This document shows, in pieces, positions 8,614 to 16,957 of a stretch of 64,000 nucleotides of DNA. Under the pieces are notes generated by a model, which was not told the DNA's origin, ran no database searches, and saw nothing but the letters and a program-made list of their open reading frames with translations. This stretch comes from Prevotella sp. (GTDB lineage: Bacteria > Bacteroidota > Bacteroidia > Bacteroidales > Dysgonomonadaceae): positions 62,001 to 126,000 of the forward strand of contig JAITVV010000017.1 in NCBI GenBank assembly GCA_031285625.1, read 5' to 3'. A program made the translations under genes and the position numbers. Position 1 is the first letter of the stretch; each line of letters starts with the position of its first letter.

Positions 8614-10068
8614 ATGTCAAAAGAGATACTTAAACTAAAACCGACACAATTGTGGAAGCATTTCTACGATTTGACTCAGATCCCCCGACCGACCGGACAA
8701 ATGAAAGAAGTCACAAAATTTGTAATAGATTTTGGTAAAGCATTGGGGCTGGATGTAAAACAAGATAAGACAGGCAATGTTCTGATCACAAAACCTGCAA
8801 CCAAAGGAATGGAAAAAGCGCCGGTAGTAATTCTACAATCGCATTTAGACATGGTTCCTCAAAAAAATGCAGATACAAAACATGATTTCACTAAAGACCC
8901 TATAGAGACCCGGATTGACGGGAATTTGGTAAAGGCCAGTTCAACCACCTTGGGGGCTGATAATGGTATTGGCGCTGCTGCCATGATGGCTGTTTTGGAA
9001 GACAAGAAGCTAAAACACGGTAAGATAGAAGCTCTATTCACTGTAGACGAAGAAGTGGGTATGGTAGGAGCTACAGGCCTTAAAAAAGGATTCTTATCTG
9101 GCAACGTTCTATTAAATCTGGATACAGAAGAGATAGGCGAACTATGTGTGGGTTGCGCAGGTGGTGCTGATGTAAATGCAGACTGGGAATTTAAGGATGT
9201 AAAAACACCAAAAGGTGATATAGCATACAAAGTAACTCTTAAAGGTCTTAGAGGCGGACATTCCGGAACAGAGATTCACTTAGGCAGAGCTAATGCAAAC
9301 AAGTTGATGTTCTATTTCCTGAAAGACGCTGTGGCTAATTATGAAGTACGCCTTTCAGCTATTGACGGAGGCTCATTACGCAATGCTATTCCACGTGAGG
9401 CTTTTGCTATTGTTACTTTACCGGAAGAGGATGAAAAGGATTTTCTTAAATTGGTAAAAAAATCTGAGAAAGTATTTAAGGAAGAATACAAAGCTGTAGA
9501 ATCGAATCTTTCATTTAAGGCTACCAAAACAGATGTACCAAAAACGCTTATTCCTGAAGAGATACAGGATAGTTTGATAAACGCTGTTGTTGGATGCCAG
9601 AATGGAGTTATCAGTATGCTTACAGATTTTGTAGGCATTGTGGAAACTTCTACAAACTTAGCTTCTGTAAAATCAGAACCGGGTCGTATATCAGCAAAGA
9701 TGCTGACCAGAAGTTCTTCTGAAACACGTAAGGATGAAATCTGCTCGAGCCTGGAAAGCATATTCGCACTAGCCGGTGCAAAAGTATCGATTGAGAACGG
9801 ATATCCGGGATGGCAGCCTAATGCCCAATCTGACACATTAAACATGATGGCTAAACTATATAAGGAAATGTACAAAGAAGATGCCCATGTGGTAGTTGTA
9901 CATGCTGGGCTGGAATGTGGCATTATCCTGGGTAGTACACCTGGACTGGATATTGTTTCATTTGGACCTACAATATTGAATGCTCATTCTCCTGACGAAT
10001 ACGTAGAAATAGATACAGTAGAAAAGTTCTATAACTACCTGGTAAAGACATTAGAAAGAATTAAATAG
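8614..10068 (+). CDS. pepD: Aminoacyl-histidine dipeptidase (peptidase M20C)
   Basis: 484-residue cytosolic zinc dipeptidase of the PepD/carnosinase-like type. Metal and catalytic sites are seen in LQSHLDMVPQ (first metal His and catalytic Asp), LGADNGIG (bridging Asp), TVDEEVGMVGATGL (catalytic Glu followed by the metal Glu), NLDTEE (metal Asp) and VVHAGLECG. The dimerisation/lid domain lies at about 205-390, beginning near LKGLRGGHSG. Length matches E. coli PepD. It stands as a single gene with its own promoter box and a very strong terminator. Confidence 0.95.
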   Translation: MSKEILKLKPTQLWKHFYDLTQIPRPTGQMKEVTKFVIDFGKALGLDVKQDKTGNVLITKPATKGMEKAPVVILQSHLDMVPQKNADTKHDFTKDPIETRIDGNLVKASSTTLGADNGIGAAAMMAVLEDKKLKHGKIEALFTVDEEVGMVGATGLKKGFLSGNVLLNLDTEEIGELCVGCAGGADVNADWEFKDVKTPKGDIAYKVTLKGLRGGHSGTEIHLGRANANKLMFYFLKDAVANYEVRLSAIDGGSLRNAIPREAFAIVTLPEEDEKDFLKLVKKSEKVFKEEYKAVESNLSFKATKTDVPKTLIPEEIQDSLINAVVGCQNGVISMLTDFVGIVETSTNLASVKSEPGRISAKMLTRSSSETRKDEICSSLESIFALAGAKVSIENGYPGWQPNAQSDTLNMMAKLYKEMYKEDAHVVVVHAGLECGIILGSTPGLDIVSFGPTILNAHSPDEYVEIDTVEKFYNYLVKTLERIK

Positions 10069-10080
10069 AACTAATAAAAG

Positions 10081-10112
10081 AATGGCGGGAAACTTTCCCG
10101 CCATTTTTTTAT
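10081..10112. terminator. Terminator after pepD, convergent with the lipoprotein cluster
   Basis: Perfect inverted repeat AATGGCGGGAAA / TTTCCCGCCATT at 10081-10105, followed by a run of T. It separates pepD from the minus-strand lipoprotein genes. Confidence 0.9.
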
Positions 10113-10127
10113 CTTCAGTTTGTAGCA

Positions 10128-11081
10128 TTATTCAAAAGGAATCACACCTCCATCTTTCAGTTCACCTAATGACAAATTGAAAGAAGCATTTGTGACGGTA
10201 TTACCTAGAGTTCCTTTGAGGGTAATCTTTTTACCTCCTTCAAAGTCCCCCTTATAGATAACCCTCTCTCCTAATATTTCAGTAGTGGACATTGTATGTT
10301 TTATAAACACCAACTTTGCAGTAGCACCTTTTGACGCCATAATGAACTTATTTGACAAGCCTTTTTCCCTAAAATCACTAACACTAGTTGCTGAAAGTGA
10401 TTGAAAATGTGCAGTAAGATCTTCACCATAGTTTTTAGACGGAATACCATCTGCTATATTGAATCCATAATAAAGAGGACTGATTGAAATATCAACAAGA
10501 GTTGTACCTTCGGGCAAAGTACATGTCTCGCCATCAGTTATTTGAACACTTATGTTTGACCACTTGGGCTGTAACTCAACATCTTTATTTACTTCTTCAT
10601 TACCTACGCCAACAGTAAAACTAACTTTTTCGTAATATAAGCCATAATGTTTATAAGCCGGATATGCTATATAAGTAGAACCGTAACAATAATCGGTATA
10701 AAAGTTTAAATTTGTTATATCAACATTAGCCCCGTCAGGATCTTCAGTCCAATTTATATTTATACCATCGAGTGCTCTATAGGCAGAAATAAAAACTATA
10801 TAATAACTTCCGGCAGGAAGATCTTCTACTACCTGTGCATTTCCGGCAGAACGATTATGATATCTGAACTTTATAGCCTTTCCACTCTCTTTTTCGTAGA
10901 TAGTATAATAAAGGGCTTGTCCCAAGCTTTCGGCCTTTAACGGTTTTGTCTCCATATCAAAGTTTGAAACATTGAATGTAACTTTGTAGGTCTTTCCTTC
11001 AGGAACAGTAGTATCGTCTGACTCACTGCTACAAGATGCGAACAAAATAGTTGCAAATAAAACAAAAAATAGTTTTTTCAT
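10128..11081 (-). CDS. Tandem paralogous surface lipoprotein, copy 3 (last in operon)
   Basis: 317-residue lipoprotein. The signal peptide MKKLFFVLFATILFASC ends in a lipobox with Cys17, followed by SSESDD, an acidic stretch that in Bacteroidota can act as a surface-export signal. The mature N-terminus has YKVTFNVSNF, then a variable middle, then the shared tail ILGERVIYKGDFEGGKKITL and a C-terminus ending DGGVIPFE. It is a paralogue of the two upstream genes and is separated from the previous one by a 24-base spacer. The beta-rich layout (an early L-x-Y-x-IYE strand) recalls fimbrillin-type or Mfa2-like domains, but this is only a resemblance. Probably outer-membrane anchored and surface exposed. 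Confidence 0.8.
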   Translation of the reverse strand: MKKLFFVLFATILFASCSSESDDTTVPEGKTYKVTFNVSNFDMETKPLKAESLGQALYYTIYEKESGKAIKFRYHNRSAGNAQVVEDLPAGSYYIVFISAYRALDGININWTEDPDGANVDITNLNFYTDYCYGSTYIAYPAYKHYGLYYEKVSFTVGVGNEEVNKDVELQPKWSNISVQITDGETCTLPEGTTLVDISISPLYYGFNIADGIPSKNYGEDLTAHFQSLSATSVSDFREKGLSNKFIMASKGATAKLVFIKHTMSTTEILGERVIYKGDFEGGKKITLKGTLGNTVTNASFNLSLGELKDGGVIPFE

Positions 11082-11105
11082 ATTATAAATAGTTTGTAAA
11101 GGATA

Positions 11106-12047
11106 TTAATTGAAAGGAATTACTCCTCCATCTGTCAATTCGCCTAAAGTCGGATTAAATGTAGCACTGGATGCAAATTTACCTAAGGTTCCCTTGAGAG
11201 TAATATTCTTACCTCCTTCAAAGTCACCTTTATAAATTACCCTCTCACCTAATATTTCGGTGCTGGATACTGTTCGTTTTATAAATACCAATTTTACAGT
11301 AACATCCTTCGATGCAGATACAACCTTACCAGACAGCCTCTTGTTTGTTCTAAAGTTAGTATCAGAAGTAGCAGTTCGCGATTGCTCCGGTATCGCAACA
11401 TTTTCATAGCTCTTCGATGGAATACCTTCGGCAATACTAAATCCATAATAAAAAGGATTTACTGTGCATTCGATTGTATTTGTACCTTCAGGTAAAAAAC
11501 ATATATCTGCATCAGTAACTTCAATATCTACTACAGACCACATTGGTTGTAATGTAATATCCATTTTCACATTATTTGTCAAACCAGCAGAAAAACTAGC
11601 TTTTTCATAATATGCATATAGATTGTCTCTACCATAATTGATCCAACCAACACCTTCAAAATAGTCGGAATAAAAATTGAAATCATCCAGATTAACGTCA
11701 GAATCCCAAGGACTCCAAGGTGCTCCAGGACCAGGTGAAGTAATCGTAGACGGAACTGAGAGAATGGCAATATAGTAATTTCCAGCTGCTACTTCCTCTG
11801 TAATTTGTCCAGCTTCAGTTTTCATTACATTACGTGCAACAGCCTTTCCACTCTCTTTTTCATATATGGTATAATAACAATAATTACTATGCGTTTCCGC
11901 CTTTAAAGGCCGGGCATATACTTCAAAAGTTGAAACATTGAATGTAACTTTGTATGTTTTTCCTTCTGGAATAGTAGCATCATCTGAATCGCTGCTACAA
12001 GATGCGAACAAGATAGTTGCAAATAAAAAGAAAAATAACTTTTTCAT
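11106..12047 (-). CDS. Tandem paralogous surface lipoprotein, copy 2
   Basis: 313-residue lipoprotein whose signal peptide MKKLFFFLFATILFASC and following SSDSDD are nearly identical to copy 3. It shares YKVTFNVSTF, YYTIYEKESGKAV and the C-terminal block ILGERVIYKGDFEGGKNITL with copy 3, and ends DGGVIPFN. The central region (about 95-250) is clearly diverged. Its start codon follows a 24-base spacer that is 23/24 identical to the spacer behind it, which shows that the unit including the translation-initiation region was duplicated. Function unknown; likely a surface or adhesin-like component. Confidence 0.8.
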   Translation of the reverse strand: MKKLFFFLFATILFASCSSDSDDATIPEGKTYKVTFNVSTFEVYARPLKAETHSNYCYYTIYEKESGKAVARNVMKTEAGQITEEVAAGNYYIAILSVPSTITSPGPGAPWSPWDSDVNLDDFNFYSDYFEGVGWINYGRDNLYAYYEKASFSAGLTNNVKMDITLQPMWSVVDIEVTDADICFLPEGTNTIECTVNPFYYGFSIAEGIPSKSYENVAIPEQSRTATSDTNFRTNKRLSGKVVSASKDVTVKLVFIKRTVSSTEILGERVIYKGDFEGGKNITLKGTLGKFASSATFNPTLGELTDGGVIPFN

Positions 12048-12071
12048 ATTATAAATAGTTTGTAAAGGTTA

Positions 12072-12998
12072 TTAATTGAAAGGAATTACTCCTCCATCCG
12101 TTAAGTCTGCTAAAGATAAATTAAATGAAGCGTTTGATTCAATACTACCCAAACTTCCGTTAAATGTTATATATTTACCCTTTTCAATATCTCCGGTATA
12201 TATCACTTTTTCACTCAGAACTGTTCCATTATTTGTCATACATACAAATTTTACAGTAGCATCTTTGGTGTAAGAAACAATTATGCTTTCCATACCTCCT
12301 TCTGAACGGAACTTAGCTACAGGTACTGGAAGATCACTACCTAAACCTGGGCTAGCTTCATATTTTTGTGATGAAACCCCATCTTTCAATCTGAATCCAT
12401 AGTAGTAAGGGCTAACCACACATTGAACATAAGTTGTCCCTTCTGGTAAATAACATACATCAGCATCTGATACTTTGATATTCAGATGAGACCACATAGG
12501 GTTAAGCACAACATCATTCACTTCGGTAGCACTCTCTCCAGCAGTAAATGCAAGTTTTTCATAATAAATACCCACATTGTCATGTCCTCTCGAAATCCAT
12601 GTATTTCCAAGGCAATAATCTGTATTAATATTAGACAAATCAGCCAGAACTACAGGCATATTATTAAAGCTGGATGCTGACACTATAGCTATCCAATAAT
12701 TTCCAGCTGATACTTCCCCTTCAATTTCAACATTAGCAGGATCAAATGATCCAGTCTCCATAAGCTTAGATTTCACCAATTCTCCACTCGCTTTATAGAT
12801 CGCATATTGGCAATAATTTGATGTAGGCCAGTAATCAGTGTTTTCAGCTTTCAGCGAAGAAATGTCAGATGTAAAGTTTGATACATTAAATTTTACTTTA
12901 TAAGTTTTTCCATTATCCACAGGATCGGATTCATCGCTGCTGCTACAGGAGGCAAATAATACGGTAGCCACAGTCAAAAAGAAAAATAGTTTTTTCAT
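12072..12998 (-). CDS. Tandem paralogous surface lipoprotein, copy 1 (first in operon)
   Basis: 308-residue lipoprotein with signal peptide MKKLFFFLTVATVLFASC and then SSSDESDP. It is the most diverged of the three: it retains YKVKFNVSNF, the CQYAIYKASGELVKS strand, the PYYYGFRLKDGVSSQKYE block and the DGGVIPFN C-terminus, but the rest of the sequence differs. It is the promoter-proximal member of the three-gene run. Its 5' region, 12999-13318, is gene-free. Fimbrillin-like fold is possible but not shown. Confidence 0.8.
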   Translation of the reverse strand: MKKLFFFLTVATVLFASCSSSDESDPVDNGKTYKVKFNVSNFTSDISSLKAENTDYWPTSNYCQYAIYKASGELVKSKLMETGSFDPANVEIEGEVSAGNYWIAIVSASSFNNMPVVLADLSNINTDYCLGNTWISRGHDNVGIYYEKLAFTAGESATEVNDVVLNPMWSHLNIKVSDADVCYLPEGTTYVQCVVSPYYYGFRLKDGVSSQKYEASPGLGSDLPVPVAKFRSEGGMESIIVSYTKDATVKFVCMTNNGTVLSEKVIYTGDIEKGKYITFNGSLGSIESNASFNLSLADLTDGGVIPFN

Positions 12999-13318
12999 TT
13001 GTAGTAAGTTTGTTCGTTAATAAGTTATTCTGGACGTAAATATTGGTAATTGTCGTTGCTATAAAATAAGTAGATTTTATGGTAACATCTTTTGAATAGT
13101 TTATTCAGCTTGAATGCATTAAAGTTTGTATTTTCATAATTGTTAATTCAACCTTATAAAGGTAGATATTAAATTTTGATTTAAATAAGATTTATACGTA
13201 TATTTTATTTTTAACGCAAAATATAAGTGTAAGTATGAGTCATTTAAGTAAAAAACAAATAGGGAGTAAGAATATTTAATCCTTACTCCCTTATTATTCT
13301 CATAATAAAATATTATAT
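12999..13318. other. Gene-free AT-rich spacer with minus-strand terminator
   Basis: A 320-base gap. The half near 12999 should hold the promoter of the lipoprotein cluster, but I could not identify a convincing TAnnTTTG box on the minus strand. At 13261-13291 there is a hairpin (AGGGAGTAAG / CTTACTCCCT) that, read on the minus strand, is followed by ATTTGTTTTTT, and so fits a terminator for the GHL10 gene that ends at 13319. Confidence 0.6.
13250..13291 (-). terminator. Terminator downstream of the GHL10 lipoprotein gene
   Basis: Ten-base stem 13261-13270 with 13282-13291 and an 11-base loop. On the minus strand the hairpin is followed by a T-rich run (the A-rich stretch at 13250-13260 on the plus strand). 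Confidence 0.7.
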
Positions 13319-14380
13319 CTATTTTGTTCTGTACTTACTCAGAATAGCCAACACTTCATCGGTAACATTTCCAAATATAGATACACCGGAAGCACCGTTA
13401 TCAAGAGCATACTTTATTCCTTCTTCCAATTCCTGATTATTCTTAAAGTCCGGCATATACAATCCGGCATAAAGAGGAAAACGTCCATCTATTCCCCGAA
13501 GTCCCTGCTTTACTGCATCGCCTATCCATGGGACATCTTCTTTGTAAAACCCATGATAAATCATTGGATAAACAGCATTCAACGGCCAGTTAGTCCAATC
13601 CTGCCTAACCAATCGCTTCGCAACATCCGGAGTAGGGAAAACCGCAGCAGTGAGTGGTTTGTGATGAGCTTTTGCAACTTCACCTATCTGGTTCACAATA
13701 TTTGTTACAGCATCATATCTGAATGATTTCCACGAAAGGTTCTCCTGCGGATATTGTATAGAATCTATATCTTTATGATATTTTTCTTTGAATTTAGCCT
13801 TGCAAACATCACAGTAACAAAAGTCGTATTCGGGCAACTCCTGAGTTTGTACAATATCATATACAGCCCATAAGTTAACAGCTAATATAACATCACTAAA
13901 CCTCACATAATCCATATGTATGCCATCTACATAATCTTTAGATAAAGTATTCTCTACATCTTTTACTAAAAAGTCAGCCACCTCAGGACGTGAAGGACAC
14001 ATCCAGCGGTAATAGTCAACATAAGGTGGATGATCGGCACAAGATTCTCCACTCCTACTTACAGCAGCCCACTCCGGATGAGTCTTTAAGGCATCTCCCC
14101 TATTCATGATCCACATCCAACGATGTGCTTCCAAACCTTGAGATTTTGCTGCTTTGTAATGCTTTTCGCTATCGGCTTCGAAAAAAATACCGACAATACC
14201 TGCTTCATGATATTTCTTATATCTGGCTGCTAATTCATCCTCTTTATCCGATTCTTGCGGATTCACCCACACCCAGTGTTTATAAATCGACTCATCATTT
14301 TTTTTAGCATCTGTTTTTTGATTACAACCTACCAACAGAAAAGGCAGAAATAATAAGGTTAACAAATAGAACTTACGCAT
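13319..14380 (-). CDS. Family 10-like glycosyl hydrolase lipoprotein (GHL10)
   Basis: 353-residue lipoprotein with signal MRKFYLLTLLFLPFLLVGC (lipobox LVGC, Cys19). The body is a TIM-barrel-type GHL10 domain: HWVWVNP at the start, GIVGIFFEADSEKHYK, and the family signature DGIHMDYVRFSD (about residues 153-164), plus NGASGVSIFGNV near the C-terminus. It also has a CYCDVCKAKFKEKY pair of cysteines after the signature. Members are glycan hydrolases or related enzymes whose substrates are mostly unknown. It is the last gene of a tight minus-strand run sirtuin, CBM9 protein, GHL10, 12 bases after the CBM9 gene, so the two surface proteins are likely to act together on an extracellular glycan. Confidence 0.85.
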   Translation of the reverse strand: MRKFYLLTLLFLPFLLVGCNQKTDAKKNDESIYKHWVWVNPQESDKEDELAARYKKYHEAGIVGIFFEADSEKHYKAAKSQGLEAHRWMWIMNRGDALKTHPEWAAVSRSGESCADHPPYVDYYRWMCPSRPEVADFLVKDVENTLSKDYVDGIHMDYVRFSDVILAVNLWAVYDIVQTQELPEYDFCYCDVCKAKFKEKYHKDIDSIQYPQENLSWKSFRYDAVTNIVNQIGEVAKAHHKPLTAAVFPTPDVAKRLVRQDWTNWPLNAVYPMIYHGFYKEDVPWIGDAVKQGLRGIDGRFPLYAGLYMPDFKNNQELEEGIKYALDNGASGVSIFGNVTDEVLAILSKYRTK

Positions 14381-14392
14381 ATTTTAAATATT

Positions 14393-15484
14393 TTAATTTG
14401 TGACTAATCCTTCTTCATTTAAGGATACAAATTTACCTAACTCATCTTTGATCATTATATCAAACCTGTGATCCGTAGAGATCAAGATCAATTCGTTCAT
14501 CTTCCCATCGATATCAATGTTTAGATCACTTAATCCCAATTCGCCCAAAGATTTAGCAAACCTCTTATTTTTATGTCTATAATCTTGTTGCTTGTAGTAG
14601 ATGAGCCACAGGTATTGCTTTTGTTTCTCACCATATGGTAATTCAAATTGAGATTGATTGTTTACCCCATTCTTTGTAAATAAAAGATAGCCCCACCTTT
14701 CAGGGCGATGCATATCGATAACACCTTGAGGAGACCACACCCAATTATTTTCGGGCAATACCTTTCCTTTAACATCTTTACGTTTTATATACTTTCCATC
14801 GATTATCTCGGTTTCCCACTGAACCCTGGAAAAATTTATCCGCCATAAACTTCCTTCCCTAGGTACATTCACCTCATTACCCATAGTTAGTGCCCGAAAT
14901 GGAATAGCCATTTCTACCGTCCATCCAGTATCTTCATCATTAGTATTATTAATAGTACCTTGAATTTGAACAGCATGTTGCATACCCTGACTATCCCAGC
15001 TAAATAGTGCTGATCCTCCGTTTCGATATGGCTTATACAAGAACAAATCAAATATGGTATTCAGAGCATTTACTTCAATCTCAAAATAATTATGAGCACT
15101 ATTCAACGGATCGATAAAAACCTCAAAATCATTATCAAAAAACACTATTTCATCCCTTTTGGTTAATGTAGCCCAAACATGTGGATCCTTCAACTCTGCT
15201 GCTATATAAAGATTTGAGTTATCCCACAACATCTTTACACGTGTTTCATGATAGGGTTTTGGCCTGATATCACCTTCAATATCCTGAAAATAGTCTGTCC
15301 AGGACGCATTTCCCCAAACCACATCATTTATATGGCCATCTATTATAGGTGGACTATCAGTATACCTTATTGTATAATTTGCCGGAACAGTAAATAAACT
15401 ACTATATTCGTTAAAAACGACCTGTGCTGAACCAATCAGCGAAAACAAACATAAAAAAGACAGAGTAATAAATCTAAAAAACAT
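14393..15484 (-). CDS. Secreted carbohydrate-binding family 9-like protein
   Basis: 363 residues with a signal peptide (about 1-20, ...LIGSAQ). A CBM9-like beta-sandwich follows: YTDSPPIIDGHINDVVW, VKMLWDNSNLYIAAELKDPH, then the calcium-site-like FFDNDFEVFIDP and NYFEIEVNALNT, ending with WTVEMAIPFRAL and WRINFSRVQWE. The C-terminal 100 residues contain RPERWGYLLF and a helical region. Such proteins usually bind or process polysaccharides. It lies between the sirtuin gene (8 bases away) and GHL10 (12 bases). Confidence 0.87.
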   Translation of the reverse strand: MFFRFITLSFLCLFSLIGSAQVVFNEYSSLFTVPANYTIRYTDSPPIIDGHINDVVWGNASWTDYFQDIEGDIRPKPYHETRVKMLWDNSNLYIAAELKDPHVWATLTKRDEIVFFDNDFEVFIDPLNSAHNYFEIEVNALNTIFDLFLYKPYRNGGSALFSWDSQGMQHAVQIQGTINNTNDEDTGWTVEMAIPFRALTMGNEVNVPREGSLWRINFSRVQWETEIIDGKYIKRKDVKGKVLPENNWVWSPQGVIDMHRPERWGYLLFTKNGVNNQSQFELPYGEKQKQYLWLIYYKQQDYRHKNKRFAKSLGELGLSDLNIDIDGKMNELILISTDHRFDIMIKDELGKFVSLNEEGLVTN

Positions 15485-15492
15485 TTCAATTA

Positions 15493-16179
15493 TTAAAATT
15501 TAAGAAGTTCGCGCAATTCGGCAACACCATCTGATGCGCCTTTGTGTATAAAGTGAATTCCTTTTTGGGTTGCTTTTACTTCATTTGGATCTATTAAAAA
15601 GATAGGGATACCCGGCTCTATATAATTCAGCAAACCGGCTGCCGGATAGACATTCAGCGATGTACCAATCACAACCAGATAGTCAGCAGTCTGCACCACC
15701 TTCATCGCTTTTTCAATCATAGGTACCGCTTCTCCAAACCAAACAATATGAGGACGTAGTTGAGAACCTTTCTCACACTTATCACCCATATGAATTTCAG
15801 AGTTATCCGTAGTAAGCGTATAGATCAATGACGGATCCATTGTAGAGCGCACTTTGCTTAACTCTCCATGCAAATGAATAACATTCGTACTACCTGCTCT
15901 TTCATGCAGGTCATCAACATTTTGTGTGATAATAGAAATTTTATAATCAGCCTCCATTTCAGCCAAGCCAATATGACCAAGATTAGGTTTTGCATCAAAC
16001 GCAGCCTTGCGTCTCTCGTTATAAAAATTAAGTACTAATTCAGGATCTCGCCGGAATCCTTCGGGCGTTGCAACATCCTCTATAGCATATTGCTCCCAAA
16101 GCCCGCCTGAATCGCGAAAAGTAGCTATTCCACTCTCTGCGCTCATTCCAGCTCCTGTTAAAACGACAATATGTTTCAT
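15493..16179 (-). CDS. cobB: Sir2 family NAD-dependent deacylase, zinc cysteines lost
   Basis: 228-residue sirtuin. The NAD site GAGMSAESGIATFRDSGG (9-26), TQNVDDLHERAG (85-96) and the catalytic His104 in HLHGE are intact, as is RPHIVWFGE. Y53 and R56 in NFYNERR match the Y-x-x-R pocket of class III (SIRT5/CobB) sirtuins, which favours succinyl or other acidic acyl groups. The segment that normally holds the four zinc cysteines (about 111-140) has only one, C135, so the structural zinc is predicted to be absent. It is the first gene of the run with CBM9 and GHL10 genes, an odd pairing of a cytosolic deacylase with extracellular glycan proteins. Confidence 0.9.
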   Translation of the reverse strand: MKHIVVLTGAGMSAESGIATFRDSGGLWEQYAIEDVATPEGFRRDPELVLNFYNERRKAAFDAKPNLGHIGLAEMEADYKISIITQNVDDLHERAGSTNVIHLHGELSKVRSTMDPSLIYTLTTDNSEIHMGDKCEKGSQLRPHIVWFGEAVPMIEKAMKVVQTADYLVVIGTSLNVYPAAGLLNYIEPGIPIFLIDPNEVKATQKGIHFIHKGASDGVAELRELLKF

Positions 16180-16259
16180 AAACTATTAAAAAATGTAAGT
16201 ATCACGTACAAATATAGTTTTTTAAAGGGTAAATTTTATTAAAGTATCATGAAAAGAAT

Positions 16260-16267
16260 TACTTTTG
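16260..16267 (+). promoter_or_regulatory. -7 box TACTTTTG, candidate promoter of the FKBP pair
   Basis: Matches TAnnTTTG 87 bases upstream of the ATG at 16354. It would place the hairpin at 16289-16334 in the 5' untranslated region. Confidence 0.45.
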
Positions 16268-16288
16268 TTGGCAAATTCAATTAAACTG

Positions 16289-16334
16289 TTAGCCTCAATA
16301 ATTTGATCCATATCAAATTGATTTACAAGGCTAA
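16289..16334 (+). promoter_or_regulatory. Nested hairpin in the 5' leader of the FKBP operon
   Basis: Outer arms TTAGCCT (16289-16295) and AGGCTAA (16328-16334) enclose a perfect eight-base inverted repeat AATTTGAT / ATCAAATT (16300-16307, 16312-16319) with a four-base loop. It ends 19 bases before the start codon. Either an RNA structure near the ribosome-binding region or a protein operator. Confidence 0.5.
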
Positions 16335-16353
16335 TAAATAAAACAAAAAATAT

Positions 16354-16941
16354 ATGGATAAAATCAGTTACGCTTTAGGTTTAAGCATTGGAAATAACTT
16401 TCTAAGTTCAGGCATCAAAAATGTTGATTTCGAAGCCTTTCTAAAAGGGATGAAAGATGTTATCAATGAAACCACACCTGCTATGAGTTATGAGGAAGCT
16501 AAAGAAGTAATGAATGACTATTTCTCTAAGTTACAAGATGAAAGATTGGAAGTTAACCAAAAAGCCGGTGAAGAATTCTTAGCTATAAATAAAAATAAAC
16601 CGGGAGTAGTAACATTACCTAGCGGATTACAATATGAAATACTGAAAAAAGGAGATGGTCCAATTCCGGTCCTCACTGATCAGGTAAAATGTCACTACCA
16701 TGGTACACTTATCGATGGCACAGTATTCGACAGTTCTGTTGAACGTGGACAGCCTGCAACATTTGGTGTTAATCAGGTAATTCCGGGATGGGTTGAAGCA
16801 TTACAACTAATGCCTGTAGGTTCTAAGTGGAAATTATTTATTCCTTCAAACCTGGCTTATGGTAAATCAGGTGCAGGTCAAATGATAGAGCCCAATTCTG
16901 CATTAATATTCGAAGTGGAAATTTTAGATATTGTTAAATAA
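16354..16941 (+). CDS. FKBP-type peptidyl-prolyl cis-trans isomerase, cytosolic
   Basis: 195 residues, no signal peptide. The N-terminal helical dimerisation segment SYALGLSIGNNFLSSGI (FkpA-type N domain) covers about 1-75; the FKBP domain covers about 85-195, with VKCHYHGTLIDGTVFDSS, VIPGWVEALQLMPVGSKW and LAYGKSGAG. It is followed 16 bases later by a lipoprotein homologue of the same architecture. The pair probably arose by duplication, with one copy kept in the cytosol and one exported. Confidence 0.92.
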   Translation: MDKISYALGLSIGNNFLSSGIKNVDFEAFLKGMKDVINETTPAMSYEEAKEVMNDYFSKLQDERLEVNQKAGEEFLAINKNKPGVVTLPSGLQYEILKKGDGPIPVLTDQVKCHYHGTLIDGTVFDSSVERGQPATFGVNQVIPGWVEALQLMPVGSKWKLFIPSNLAYGKSGAGQMIEPNSALIFEVEILDIVK

Positions 16942-16957
16942 TAATTCAGTAAAAAAA

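Noticed and set aside
9339-9923. 194-codon open frame on the minus strand inside pepD
   Set aside because: Exactly antisense to a well-conserved peptidase gene; low-complexity Ser/Thr translation with no motif, a shadow of codon bias.
16931-16957. TTG start for the FKBP lipoprotein
   Set aside because: Overlaps the previous gene and adds residues before a normal lipoprotein signal; ATG 16958 fits.
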